NCBI GenBank assembly: GCA_009782785.1
Contig: WRIJ01000001.1
Span: forward strand, 185,306 to 249,305
Length of the DNA: 64,000 bases
Origin: Propionibacteriaceae bacterium
GTDB taxonomy: Bacteria > Actinomycetota > Actinomycetes > Propionibacteriales > Propionibacteriaceae
Direction: 5' to 3'
Part shown: piece after piece, positions 27,489 through 35,699 of the stretch
How positions within the stretch are numbered: position 1 is the stretch's first letter
Layout of the letters: the number at the start of each line of letters is the position of its first letter
Position numbers and translations under genes: made by a program
Notes under the pieces: generated by a model
Database searches by the model: none
Told to the model about the DNA's origin: nothing
Seen by the model: only the letters and a program-made list of their open reading frames with translations

Positions 27489-28988
27489 TCAGCTGGTCGC
27501 GTCGGCGTAGAGTTTGAACAGGTGGGCGACTATCTTTTCTTCGTTGCCGTTGAACTTCACGCCGTAGGCTTCCTCAACGGCTTTATCCAACTCCTTGTGG
27601 GCCTTGGTTAGCTCCGGGAACAGGTAGTCCTTGTCAGGGTCATACATCTGGGCGAGTGTCGCATTCGGGTACTTCTCCCGAGCGTCGAGTACGGCCTGGG
27701 CCAGCATCTCGATCTTGGTTTTCTGCACGTCCGTGGGGTTCGGCCACATGAAATTGTTGTACACAATAGTATTCGAGTAGCGATAGTCGCTCTTGAGTCG
27801 TCCAGTGACCACCCTCATCCAGGCGTTATGCACTTGGGACATGAGAATCCCAAAATAGTAGAGAGAATCCGTGGGTACGAAATACAGTTTGTCTCCTGGG
27901 ATCATTCCATTACTGACAAAACCCAGCGGAATGTATCTTCTTCTTTCCGAAGACACTTTGGGAACCCCAATGTAGGTGAGTGTGTCAGGGGGGCGAACCT
28001 CGTCGAAAAGCCAGGGAGTATCCGCCTTCTTGCGCGTGGCTTCCTTTGTGCTTGCCAAGCGCATGGCTCTGACACCATTGATTCTGTCCAACACAATTTG
28101 AGGGAAGGCTTGGAGCTCCTGAGGAGTGATACCCACAAACCACAGGCAGTAACGGTCTTTACCGTTGATGAACTCTTCACCCATGGAGAATCTCTTGACC
28201 CATGGTTCGAGTTCAGGGTGAGCACTGAGTAGTTGAGTCTTCTCCTTAGGGTTGAGGATGAGGAAACCACCATCAGTCGGTTTCCCACCTGCAACCATTT
28301 CGGGAACAGCACAGAGAGGTTTTACTCTTCTCTCGACGAAGGTATCTTGGGCATTGGCTAGATAGGCATTGATATGGTCTACTTTCTGCACATCGTTGCC
28401 AGTAAAGATGAGCTTCTGGCGGGTGTCGCTGTGGGAAAACCCGATGATGACCACATATACCAATGCCTGGCCAGTCCCCTCACTTGACCATAGGAAAGAT
28501 CGATGGGCGAAATCAATGCCAATTCCACTATCTGTGAGTGGTTTCCACAGTGGGGTGACCTGTTGTCCTTGGGTAATGGAGTTTGTGGAAACGAGTGCGC
28601 AGTAAATCGGAAAATCGGCAATATAGTCGGCTGATTTCTTATACCAGCACGCTACATAGTCGAGAACCCCACCAGCTTGACCAAAGATTGCTGCCCGATC
28701 TTCTTTCTGTCCTGGGCTGTGGTTCGAATACCCTACGAATGGTGGATTACCCATGATGTATGAGCACTTCTCGGCGGGCAAAACTTCGTTCCAGTCCAGA
28801 CGCAGCGCGTTAGCGCAAACGATGTTGCGGTAGTTCTTCAGGGGAAGGTTGATGATTGTGCGGTGAATCAGCTGTGAAGTTTTGATGTTGGCTTGGTGAT
28901 CAGCGATCCATAGGGCCGTGCTCGCCACGGCCACAGCGAAGTCATTGATTTCGATGCCATAGAACTGGCCGACATTGATTCGTACCAA
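27489..28988 (-). CDS. MmeI-like (type IIL) restriction-modification enzyme, C-terminal part (out of frame with N-terminal part)
   Basis: This 499-codon frame encodes the rest of the methyltransferase domain (VGQFYGIEINDFAVAVAS, then motif IV NPPFVGYSNHS), the target-recognition region, and the C-terminal helical end (AHLFKLYADATS). The open frame continues upstream beyond the TTG at 28988 into the 7-bp repeat as ADPRQGDFTSEHQLV, which is where homologues continue. It has no convincing start of its own. With one more repeat (12 copies) or two fewer (9), it becomes the direct continuation of the 28868-30385 frame, giving about 967 residues, the usual MmeI-like size. At 11 copies it is probably not translated. 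Confidence 0.88.
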   Translation of the reverse strand: MVRINVGQFYGIEINDFAVAVASTALWIADHQANIKTSQLIHRTIINLPLKNYRNIVCANALRLDWNEVLPAEKCSYIMGNPPFVGYSNHSPGQKEDRAAIFGQAGGVLDYVACWYKKSADYIADFPIYCALVSTNSITQGQQVTPLWKPLTDSGIGIDFAHRSFLWSSEGTGQALVYVVIIGFSHSDTRQKLIFTGNDVQKVDHINAYLANAQDTFVERRVKPLCAVPEMVAGGKPTDGGFLILNPKEKTQLLSAHPELEPWVKRFSMGEEFINGKDRYCLWFVGITPQELQAFPQIVLDRINGVRAMRLASTKEATRKKADTPWLFDEVRPPDTLTYIGVPKVSSERRRYIPLGFVSNGMIPGDKLYFVPTDSLYYFGILMSQVHNAWMRVVTGRLKSDYRYSNTIVYNNFMWPNPTDVQKTKIEMLAQAVLDAREKYPNATLAQMYDPDKDYLFPELTKAHKELDKAVEEAYGVKFNGNEEKIVAHLFKLYADATS

Positions 28989-30385
28989 CTGGTGTTCGCT
29001 AGTGAAGTCACCTTGGCGCGGGTCAGCAGAAATGTCGGTAGAATTTCCGTCGTCCGTCGTCCGTCGTCCGTCGTCCGTCGTCCGTCGTCCGTCGTCCGTC
29101 GTCCGTCGTCCGTCGTCCGTCGTCCGTACTCGAACTCTATAACCGTCTGGTCACCGAGCAGTTTGCTCAGAATCTCGTTCTCTAGTGCGCGCAATTCCAG
29201 GTAGGTCTCGGTGAGGAAGTTACCCGAACCACAAGCAGGATCGAGGAAGGTCAGACTTGCGATCTTGTCGTGGAGTTTACGCAGTGCGGGTTTCTGGGTG
29301 CCAGCTTTCTGGAATTCGGTTCGTAGATCATCGAGAAACAGCGGATCGATCACCTTGTGGATGTTGTCGACGGATGTGTAGTGCATTCCCCCGGCTCGGC
29401 GTTCATCACCGGAGAGGATCGACTCGAAGATAGAACCGAAGATAACCGGGGATACCTCCGACCAGTTGAACTCTTGGGAAGACTTCTGCAGGAGCTGGAA
29501 TTTGATCGAATCAGTGAACAGGGGAATCTCGATCTCGTCTGCGAACAGTCCACCATTGACGTACGGGAAAGAAGCTAGAGTATCCCCCAGATAGGGGTCA
29601 CGAGAGTCCTGGGGAGTGTTCAAGACAGTGAATAACTTCAAGAGTGCTTCACGGAAAACCCCATGCCCCGCGGGAATCTCTTTCAAGTACTCATAGAACA
29701 GGTCGTTCTCGAACAACCCGGAGTCTTCGGCGTACAAGCAAAACAACAGCCGTACCATCAACACGGCCAGATCGTGACGGGACACCTCTTTGTCCAGGTA
29801 TTGATCAGAGATGCTGGCGTAGAGGTCACCAATGAGCCGAGCAGCATCCAGGTTCACCTTGGTTTGTTTCGCGATACGGGCGTTGATCGGGTCAACCATG
29901 AACGAGAAAGCTCGCAACTGCTGGGGCAATTCCTCCAAGGTGATGATGACCGGGTTGTCACCCGCGGGATCCTCATTGCGATCATAGATACGAAACTCTA
30001 AGAAATTGCAGGTCACAACAAAGTTCGGTTGTTCACTCGTGGGTAGGTTCCCGGCGTACCTCATCGCCTGTTCGTACGGGGTCAACATGGCTCCACCGGA
30101 CTGGAGGGCCTTTTTCGTTAAGTCAATCCCTGCTGACTTCTGTTCGATCAACACCTTCGAACTGGGGATATAGGCGTCAATCTTCCTTGCGGAGCCATCA
30201 ACTCTGACCTGTTTTTGGTACTCGATCACGTGGTGGACACGTTTGATCCCCATCACCTCGGTCAAGAACTGATTCCAGAAGGTTTGGTCATCCTGGTCCT
30301 CACGACCCCGCTCGCGCCAATCCTCCACAAACCGGTCAGCAGCAAGCAAGCGATCAGCATAAGTGTTGCGGTCCTGTGTTGCCAT
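28868..30385 (-). CDS. MmeI-like (type IIL) restriction-modification enzyme, N-terminal part, phase-variable (currently OFF)
   Basis: Type IIL enzymes carry restriction and modification in one chain. This part holds the nuclease motif Asp70-x10-Glu81-x-Lys83 (KIDAYIPSSKVLIEQK), the helical linker (SRHDLAVLMVRLLFCLYAEDSGLFEN) and methyltransferase motif I DPACGSGNFL near residue 382. At about residue 420 the frame enters eleven CCGTCGT repeats read as GRRTTDD. After the repeat it leaves the conserved sequence and stops at 28868 with about 60 unrelated residues, giving 505 residues. The ATG at 30385 follows a strong AGGAGGAG. The open frame continues upstream to 30766 through REP repeats, which is not coding. 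The truncated form keeps the nuclease but lacks motif IV. Confidence 0.9.
   Translation of the reverse strand: MATQDRNTYADRLLAADRFVEDWRERGREDQDDQTFWNQFLTEVMGIKRVHHVIEYQKQVRVDGSARKIDAYIPSSKVLIEQKSAGIDLTKKALQSGGAMLTPYEQAMRYAGNLPTSEQPNFVVTCNFLEFRIYDRNEDPAGDNPVIITLEELPQQLRAFSFMVDPINARIAKQTKVNLDAARLIGDLYASISDQYLDKEVSRHDLAVLMVRLLFCLYAEDSGLFENDLFYEYLKEIPAGHGVFREALLKLFTVLNTPQDSRDPYLGDTLASFPYVNGGLFADEIEIPLFTDSIKFQLLQKSSQEFNWSEVSPVIFGSIFESILSGDERRAGGMHYTSVDNIHKVIDPLFLDDLRTEFQKAGTQKPALRKLHDKIASLTFLDPACGSGNFLTETYLELRALENEILSKLLGDQTVIEFEYGRRTTDDGRRTTDDGRRTTDDGRRTTEILPTFLLTRAKVTSLANTSWYESMSASSMASKSMTSLWPWRARPYGSLITKPTSKLHS
29047..29127. repeat. Heptanucleotide microsatellite (CCGTCGT) x11 inside the methyltransferase gene
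   Basis: Eleven perfect CCGTCGT units (29047-29123) plus a partial CCGT. Seven is one more than a multiple of three, so each gain or loss shifts the frame by one. All three frames through the repeat are stop-free and give the same GRRTTDD peptide. The N-terminal frame (first bases at positions congruent to 1 modulo 3) and C-terminal frame (congruent to 2) join after adding one unit or losing two. Confidence 0.97.
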
Positions 30386-30425
30386 GGTTGTTCTCCTCCT
30401 GGCAGACTCTACTACGGTTCTGATG

Positions 30426-30505
30426 TGATTTCTGGATCCTGCGAGTCGCGAAGCCTGTGCTGCGGAGCCCGCTAGGGCGACTCGCAGTGCTCCGCAGGAT
30501 GACGA
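30426..30505. repeat. REP-like palindrome cluster upstream of the restriction-modification gene
   Basis: TTCTGGATCCTGCGAGTCGC and the following bases form compound inverted repeats (GCGAGTCGC/GCGACTCGC, ATCCTGCG/CGCAGGAT) ending with CGCAGGATGACG, the reverse orientation of the dispersed palindrome. The interval 30386-30764 contains this, another copy at 30629, and the toxin-antitoxin promoter region, but no gene that I can support. Confidence 0.75.
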
Positions 30506-30628
30506 AGTTGGGCGCGCTACAGGGTGACGGCGGTGGGTGGGTTCAGTCACTATGCTACGTTTCGGCGACACTGACGACAGACAATTGCGATCGCAGATGG
30601 TTCGCTCCGCAGAGTATGACCCATATCC

Positions 30629-30659
30629 GTCATTCCTCGCGAAGTCGCGGAATCCAGAC
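30629..30659. repeat. REP-like palindrome, single copy
   Basis: GTCATTCCTCGCGAAGTCGC then GGAATCCAGA, with one arm carrying a T for G change compared with the copy at 26458. The sequence that follows (ACAAGCGATTTGCCACAAGG then GAGGAGTCTG) is shared with the 26.4 kb copy. Confidence 0.85.
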
Positions 30660-30721
30660 AAGCGATTTGCCACAAGGGAGGAGTCTGGTAGTGGTGAGCA
30701 CTCGGCACGAATATCCCCCAC

Positions 30722-30743
30722 ATACGCTAGTATTATCGCGTAT
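30722..30743 (+). promoter_or_regulatory. Candidate operator of the toxin-antitoxin pair
   Basis: ATACGC and GCGTAT form an inverted repeat around TAGTATTATC, centred about 32 bp before the antitoxin ATG. The AT-rich centre resembles a -10 element. Phd-type antitoxins bind such palindromes over their own promoter; the assignment is inference from position and symmetry. Confidence 0.5.
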
Positions 30744-30764
30744 ATTCCAGCGAATGGAGTGGCC

Positions 30765-31031
30765 ATGACTCAGACAGTGACAGCAGCAGATGCACGTGCA
30801 CAGTTTTCACGGATCGCCGAGGAGGTTTCCCGTACTGGTTCCCCTGTGACAGTATTCAAGAATTCACGCCCCTGGGTGGAGATTCAACCCATACGACCTC
30901 GCGAAGACACACCCAGTGAATCCACACGACAGGCATTACGCGAAGTGGCTGAACTCAAGAAAACGGGTGCTCGCTTCACGGGCTACACTGATTTGATCGC
31001 TGCTTTGGATGCCACTGATGCTGAAAGCTGA
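30765..31031 (+). CDS. Phd/YefM family antitoxin
   Basis: The 88-residue protein begins MTQTVTAADARAQFSRIAEEVSRTG, followed by SPVTVFKNSRPWVEIQPI, the standard DNA-binding and dimer fold of Phd/YefM antitoxins. The C-terminal 45 residues should wrap the toxin. A GGAG site precedes the ATG; the upstream open frame through REP sequence is not used. Its stop overlaps the toxin start by 14 bp, so the pair is coupled. It would repress its own promoter and neutralise the toxin. Confidence 0.9.
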   Translation: MTQTVTAADARAQFSRIAEEVSRTGSPVTVFKNSRPWVEIQPIRPREDTPSESTRQALREVAELKKTGARFTGYTDLIAALDATDAES

Positions 31032-31302
31032 CTTCACGCGATCGTTTGCTCGTGACCGCAAGAAAAGCGCAAAGAAACATTGGGATGTTGCAGCTCTTGA
31101 TGCTGCACTCGAGGCAGTGGTTCACAGCGATGAGACACCAATGTCACATACCTACAACGACCATGCGTTAACAGGCGACCTCGTAGGCTGCCGGGCCCTT
31201 CATATTGGTGGACGATCAAGCAACTGGGTGCTGGTCTATGAGCTAGATGAAGACACGGTGTACTTCATCCGCACCGGCACCCACGACGAGGTATACGGAT
31301 AG
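31018..31302 (+). CDS. YafQ/RelE-superfamily mRNA interferase toxin
   Basis: The 94-residue product (MLKADFTRSFARDRKKSAKK...) has the YafQ pattern: basic N-terminal helix, NDHALTGDLVGCRALHI, a strand SSNWVLVYELDEDTVYFIR, and the ending RTGTHDEVYG whose His corresponds to a catalytic His in the family. The second segment differs from the usual HIxPDWLLIY by a short insertion (HIGGRSSNWVLVY) and lacks the Asp normally present there. It probably cleaves mRNA on the ribosome when released from the antitoxin. An alternative ATG lies at 31009. Confidence 0.87.
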   Translation: MLKADFTRSFARDRKKSAKKHWDVAALDAALEAVVHSDETPMSHTYNDHALTGDLVGCRALHIGGRSSNWVLVYELDEDTVYFIRTGTHDEVYG

Positions 31303-31344
31303 CAACGCTCCATAGGCAATCGCAGACAATGGGCTACCAGCCAG

Positions 31345-31374
31345 GTCATTCCGCGCGAAGTCGAGGAATCCAGA
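31345..31374. repeat. REP-like palindrome, single copy
   Basis: GTCATTCCGCGCGAAGTCGA then GGAATCCAGA, between the toxin stop and the convergent lipoprotein gene. It could serve as a bidirectional transcription stop, because it lies between converging genes and forms a stable hairpin, though no T run follows. Confidence 0.8.
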
Positions 31375-31402
31375 CTAGTGATTACCACGGTTGTGGAGTC
31401 TG

Positions 31403-31948
31403 TTAGCCGATGTTTAGCTCCACGTACTTCAGGTCGATGCGGTGAATCAATTCAGGCATAACCGGGTTGATCGCAGCGGCGTCAGCGGGGGTATCCATCA
31501 GCTCAACATAGTCGCCATAGATGTACATCTTTTCGTTATCAACCAAAGCAATACTGGTGTCTGCCCGCGTATCAACGACCAGGAAATGCCCGCGAGCAGC
31601 GATTTGGTCTTCAAACTCTTGCAGTGACGCGACGAGGTAGGCTGGCTGGCCATCAAACTCGAAAGAGCCCATGATGACTGCCTTCACTGCCAAGGGCTGT
31701 CCCACGTAGTCGGCATATCGGGTTGTCAGGGTTGATGACCTCGTGTCGATTTCCCATTCGGGCGTGCTGGCGTCTCGATAGGCTTGTTCTTCTGGTGACA
31801 CCGGTGTGACCTGGGTCTCTGGAGAAGCCGACGTCTCTGGAGCCACTGAGGTTTCCGGAACCTCGGTCGTGTCCCCTGCGCTACACGCAGACATCAGCGG
31901 AGCTAACCCAAGGACGACAATGCCTGCCAATGCGGTTCTGATTTTCAT
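31403..31948 (-). CDS. Putative lipoprotein of unknown function
   Basis: The 181-residue product has a lipoprotein signal (MKIRTALAGIVVLGLAPLMSAC, Cys at 22), a low-complexity linker of SVAPETSASPETQVTP type up to about residue 50, and a globular C-terminal part with STLTTRYADYVGQPLAVKAVI and HFLVVDTRADTSIALVDNEKMYIYGDYVELM. That part reminds me of an OB-like fold in exported actinobacterial proteins, but I cannot name the family. GGAAGGA precedes the ATG at 31948. It lies between REP-like elements at the right edge of the accessory island. Confidence 0.75.
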   Translation of the reverse strand: MKIRTALAGIVVLGLAPLMSACSAGDTTEVPETSVAPETSASPETQVTPVSPEEQAYRDASTPEWEIDTRSSTLTTRYADYVGQPLAVKAVIMGSFEFDGQPAYLVASLQEFEDQIAARGHFLVVDTRADTSIALVDNEKMYIYGDYVELMDTPADAAAINPVMPELIHRIDLKYVELNIG

Positions 31949-32048
31949 GGATGGTCCTTCCCTCGACGGTATGGGGCACACTCTAGCACCAAGAATCCAC
32001 GCCCAGCACCCCTAGGAGAAAATGTGTGAGAACACACCTGTGATGGGC

Positions 32049-32149
32049 GCTGTGATGGAATCTGCGAGTGGGGAATGTATTCGACAGACTCACCTAGATG
32101 GTTGGTGTGATATCTTGATCCTGCGAGTCGCTTCGCTCCGCAGGATGAC
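32049..32149. repeat. REPIN-like element beside aroKB
   Basis: A degenerate forward arm (GATGGAATCTGCGAGTGGGG) and a well-kept reverse palindrome (32114-32149, ATCCTGCGAGTCGCTTCGCT then CCGCAGGATGAC) flank a spacer with CAGACTC and GGTTGGTGTGATA, as in the other units. It fills most of the 218-bp gap between the lipoprotein and the end of aroKB; nothing else is seen there. Confidence 0.75.
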
Positions 32150-32166
32150 GAAGTTGGGTGTAGCAG

Positions 32167-33726
32167 CTACTCTGCGATGGCCTTGTATGCATCCGCCAAG
32201 ATGTCCTCATCAATGTCGGCGACGATGGTGGTTTTTCCGATTCCTTCCAAGAGAACGAATTTGAGGCTAGAACCACGTGCTTTCTTGTCACGGCTCATGG
32301 TTTCTCGTAATTGAGAGAATTTCGCGCTTGAGTACGAGATCGGGAGACCCACCGACGACAAGATAGCTCTGTGCTGATCGACAATCTCAACAGGGATAAG
32401 GCCCAAGCGTTGAGCAACCTCCGCGGCGTACACCATGCCGACACTGACCGCTTCGCCATGAGACCAGGTGTAATTCTCCTGTTTCTCAATGGCATGGCCC
32501 AGGGTGTGGCCATAATTCAGGGCAGCTCTGCCGACAACATCACCCGCATCCTGTTCACGGAAATCACGAGAAACCACGTCCGCTTTCACCTGGATGGCCT
32601 GCTTAAGAACTTCAGCGAAAGAATCACTGGTGACGTCACACAACTCAGTAGGACTAGTTTCTGCTCGCTGAAGAATGACCGGGTCCGCAATGAAACCACA
32701 CTTGATGATTTCCCCCAGACCGGAGCGTACTTCTTCTACAGGTAATCCACGAAGAAGTTCTAGGTCGCAGATCACAAACTCTGGTTCATGGAAGGCCCCC
32801 ACCAGGTTTTTGCCTTGAGGAAGATTAATGCCAGTTTTTCCGCCCACGGCTGCGTCGGCCATCCCCAAGACCGTGGTGGGGATAGAGCCATATTTCACTC
32901 CACGAAGATAGGTGGCAGCCACAAACCCAGCCAGATCGGTGGTGGATCCTCCGCCGAGCCCAATAATCGCATCACTACGGGTGACCCCCAATTCGGCTAG
33001 GCGCGACCAACACGACTCCAATGTGGACACCGTTTTGGCCTGCTCACCATCGGGAACCTCCACCGCCACACCACCAGGCATGGTTGAAGCGACATTCGCT
33101 GCGTGGTCCGCCAGGACGTGAGGGTGAAAGATGACTGTGGTGTTCACTGAAGCTAGCCTCATGGACGAGAAAGGGAATCCCCCCTTCCCAATGAGCACAT
33201 GGTAGGGATTTTCTGACCTCACCTTGATCACCTCTGTCTGTCGGGTGAGAGTGATGATTTCTTTGACAATCTCGTCAACATCTTGCTCCCCATCGACAAC
33301 CCAGGTAGCCACCTCCTGATAGGTGGCCAACCGCTGCAGAGCGACCTCGCGCACGTCATCAACACTGGCATTTTTCAACAGTGGGCGATGACTGTATCGC
33401 TTGATTCGATCAAAGAGTGTGGTGAGCGAGTTGTCTAACCACACCACCTGATGGCCCTCGAGCATGGTACGTACCTTCTCGGAGAGGATCGCTCCCCCAC
33501 CCAGAGCTACCACTCCAGCAGTGTTCAGAGCCAGCGCGGTGGCCTCTTCTTCCAGGTAGCGGAAATTTGCTTCCCCTTTTTGGGCGAAAATCTCAGTGAT
33601 GAGCTGACCAGCGTCTTGTTCGATCATCAGGTCAGTATCGAGAAAGTCAACTCCCAGTTCGCGTGCAAGTGCAGCACCCACCGTGGATTTACCTGCCCCG
33701 GGCATGCCGATCAGTGCGATACTCAC
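32167..33726 (-). CDS. aroKB: Bifunctional shikimate kinase / 3-dehydroquinate synthase
   Basis: This 519-residue fusion has an N-terminal shikimate kinase (about 1-165; Walker [10 protein letters not shown], shikimate-binding DTD and RYLEEE, then [10 protein letters not shown]) and a C-terminal dehydroquinate synthase (about 175-519; [62 protein letters not shown], and metal ligands in GHTLGHAIE and [11 protein letters not shown]). It thus carries steps 2 and 5 of the shikimate pathway. Such fusions are known in some actinobacteria such as bifidobacteria. The ATG overlaps the aroC stop by 4 bp. Confidence 0.96.
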   Translation of the reverse strand: MSIALIGMPGAGKSTVGAALARELGVDFLDTDLMIEQDAGQLITEIFAQKGEANFRYLEEEATALALNTAGVVALGGGAILSEKVRTMLEGHQVVWLDNSLTTLFDRIKRYSHRPLLKNASVDDVREVALQRLATYQEVATWVVDGEQDVDEIVKEIITLTRQTEVIKVRSENPYHVLIGKGGFPFSSMRLASVNTTVIFHPHVLADHAANVASTMPGGVAVEVPDGEQAKTVSTLESCWSRLAELGVTRSDAIIGLGGGSTTDLAGFVAATYLRGVKYGSIPTTVLGMADAAVGGKTGINLPQGKNLVGAFHEPEFVICDLELLRGLPVEEVRSGLGEIIKCGFIADPVILQRAETSPTELCDVTSDSFAEVLKQAIQVKADVVSRDFREQDAGDVVGRAALNYGHTLGHAIEKQENYTWSHGEAVSVGMVYAAEVAQRLGLIPVEIVDQHRAILSSVGLPISYSSAKFSQLRETMSRDKKARGSSLKFVLLEGIGKTTIVADIDEDILADAYKAIAE

Positions 33727-34910
33727 CAGGAGCCTCCGAGCCCTGCTTCTGCCACGCGTCTACGGTAAAACTCCAAGCCAGCTTGCACATCACCACAAGT
33801 GTCGCCACCAAACTTCTCCAGCAGTGCCCCAGCTATCTCTAGGGCCACCATGGCTTCAGCAATGACACCAGCAGCAGGTACGGCACATACGTCGGAGCGC
33901 TGATGATGAGCGACATCATTGGTGGCAGTGGCGACATTCACGGTCGGCAGAGCTTGGGGTACGGTCGGGATTGGTTTCATGGCAACACGAAGACGGATCA
34001 CTTCACCATTAGACATTCCGCCCTCGATTCCCCCAGCTCGATTGGAGGTACGGCGAATCTTCCCATCCATGAACTCCATAGCGTCATGGGCTACAGAACC
34101 CGGAACCTCCGCCAATCCAAACCCGTCACCGATTTCAACACCTTTGATGGCTTGAATACCCATGAGGGCACCGGCCAGACGCCCATCTAAGCGCGATTCA
34201 CCCGACACATGGGACCCCAATCCAGCCGGGCAACCGTACACAAGAACCTCCACAACACCCCCGAGAGTGTCCCCCTCCTTCTGTGTCTTGTCGATGAACT
34301 CCACTATCTTCTTGCTTGCCGCTGGATCGAAACACCTCACTGGATCTTGGTCAATCCTGTCCCGATCGTCTGCAGTGGGCAGCGAACCCTGCGAGGCATT
34401 AACCCCACCAATCCGCACCACATGGCTCACAATCTCAATACCTGCAACCTGGCTCAAGAACAACCGTGCCACTTCTCCCGCGGCCACTCGTGCCGCAGTT
34501 TCGCGGGCTGAGGCGCGTTCCAAGATCGGACGAGCGTGAGTGAAATCGTACTTCTGCATCCCCGGTAAGTCAGCGTGACCAGGACGTGGTCGAGTGAGCA
34601 GTTCACCACGGGCAGATTCAGGAACATTCACCTCATCAGCGGACATCACCTCGGCCCATTTCTCCCATTCACTGTTAGCAATCTCGATACACACCGGTGA
34701 ACCGATGGTCTCCCCTTGAATCACACCAGCAGTGATACGTACCTCATCTTGCTCAAAACTCATCCGAGCACCACGGCCCGCACCACTACGCCTGCGCGCC
34801 AAGGCACCAGCTATCTCGGCAGTCGATATCCGTACATGGGCAGGGATTCCCTCAATGATGGCGGTCAATACTGGACCATGGGATTCACCAGCGGTGATAT
34901 ATCTCAACAC
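33723..34910 (-). CDS. aroC: Chorismate synthase
   Basis: AroC (395 residues) eliminates phosphate from EPSP to form chorismate using reduced FMN. Motifs include the N-terminal [78 protein letters not shown], and late in the chain [14 protein letters not shown] and [15 protein letters not shown]. It is full length and follows aroE by 9 bp. Confidence 0.97.
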   Translation of the reverse strand: MLRYITAGESHGPVLTAIIEGIPAHVRISTAEIAGALARRRSGAGRGARMSFEQDEVRITAGVIQGETIGSPVCIEIANSEWEKWAEVMSADEVNVPESARGELLTRPRPGHADLPGMQKYDFTHARPILERASARETAARVAAGEVARLFLSQVAGIEIVSHVVRIGGVNASQGSLPTADDRDRIDQDPVRCFDPAASKKIVEFIDKTQKEGDTLGGVVEVLVYGCPAGLGSHVSGESRLDGRLAGALMGIQAIKGVEIGDGFGLAEVPGSVAHDAMEFMDGKIRRTSNRAGGIEGGMSNGEVIRLRVAMKPIPTVPQALPTVNVATATNDVAHHQRSDVCAVPAAGVIAEAMVALEIAGALLEKFGGDTCGDVQAGLEFYRRRVAEAGLGGSW

Positions 34911-34919
34911 GGTCTTAGT

Positions 34920-35699
34920 CTACTGGTCGAGGGCTTGGCGCAAGATATCGAAGGAGATCGACTGACCGGTCATATGCCGAATTTGCCCAACACCTTGTGC
35001 CGCCAGCAGGTCTAATCCCGTGAACACCTGTGCCCCCAGAGACTGCCCCCACGTAGCCACGTCAGTCGGCCACGGGTCGTAGAGAACATCAAAAACAACC
35101 CCTGGATGAGTACGATCAGCCCACGCCAACCCGACCTCGGAAGGAACAGTGGAAATGAGAACATCAGGGTTGTCGCAGGCGCCCAGAACCCTGATTCCCC
35201 AGCGAGTCGCTTCATCTGCCAGGGCCGCAACCTTCTGGTCATCTCGGCCACGAACATTCACCTCCTCGAGCCCCATGTGAGACAGGGCGTAGATAGCTGA
35301 GCGCGCCGTCGCCCCCGTACCTAAAACCTGAACATGGGAGGATGGCTGGGTGGACAGTACGCCACCCAACAACATCTCGAAACCACTGACATCCGTGTTG
35401 TGAATGTGCGTGGTGTGTCGATTACTTGGAACCTCCTCGAAAACGACAGTATTGCCTACACCAAGAGCACAGACCACTTCGTCGGGCTCCCCCAGTTCCA
35501 CGACAGCTTCCTTGCACGGCATGGTCACCGATAATCCGCGCCACGAAGAATCTAAGTCTTTCACGAAGTCCACGACGCCATCAGAGAGCACCTCCATTGC
35601 CTCGTACTGCCAATCCAAACCTAGATGTGCATAAGCAGCGCGGTGGATGACAGGCGACCGAGAATGGGCGATAGGTGCCCCGATAACCCCAGCTTTCAC
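34920..35699 (-). CDS. aroE: Shikimate dehydrogenase
   Basis: The 259-residue protein has the AroE layout: VIGAPIAHSRSPVIHRAAYAHLGLDW (shikimate-binding SRSP), GLSVTMPCKEAV (catalytic Lys), GVGNTVVFEE, HIHNTDVSGF (catalytic Asp), the NADPH motif VLGTGATARSAIYAL, and the ending GLDLLAAQGVGQIRHMTG. Catalytic residues appear kept. I choose GTG at 35699 because it overlaps the mltG stop in a GTGA arrangement. An in-frame ATG at 35729 inside mltG would add ten residues. Confidence 0.93.
   Translation of the reverse strand: MKAGVIGAPIAHSRSPVIHRAAYAHLGLDWQYEAMEVLSDGVVDFVKDLDSSWRGLSVTMPCKEAVVELGEPDEVVCALGVGNTVVFEEVPSNRHTTHIHNTDVSGFEMLLGGVLSTQPSSHVQVLGTGATARSAIYALSHMGLEEVNVRGRDDQKVAALADEATRWGIRVLGACDNPDVLISTVPSEVGLAWADRTHPGVVFDVLYDPWPTDVATWGQSLGAQVFTGLDLLAAQGVGQIRHMTGQSISFDILRQALDQ

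Noticed and set aside
29047..29127. CRISPR-like short repeat array
   Set aside because: The 7-bp units are contiguous without spacers and lie inside a coding frame. No cas gene is in the window.
30386..30766. N-terminal extension of about 127 residues on the restriction-modification protein
   Set aside because: The extension reads through REP-like repeats, while the ATG at 30385 has a strong AGGAGGAG and begins where MmeI homologues begin.
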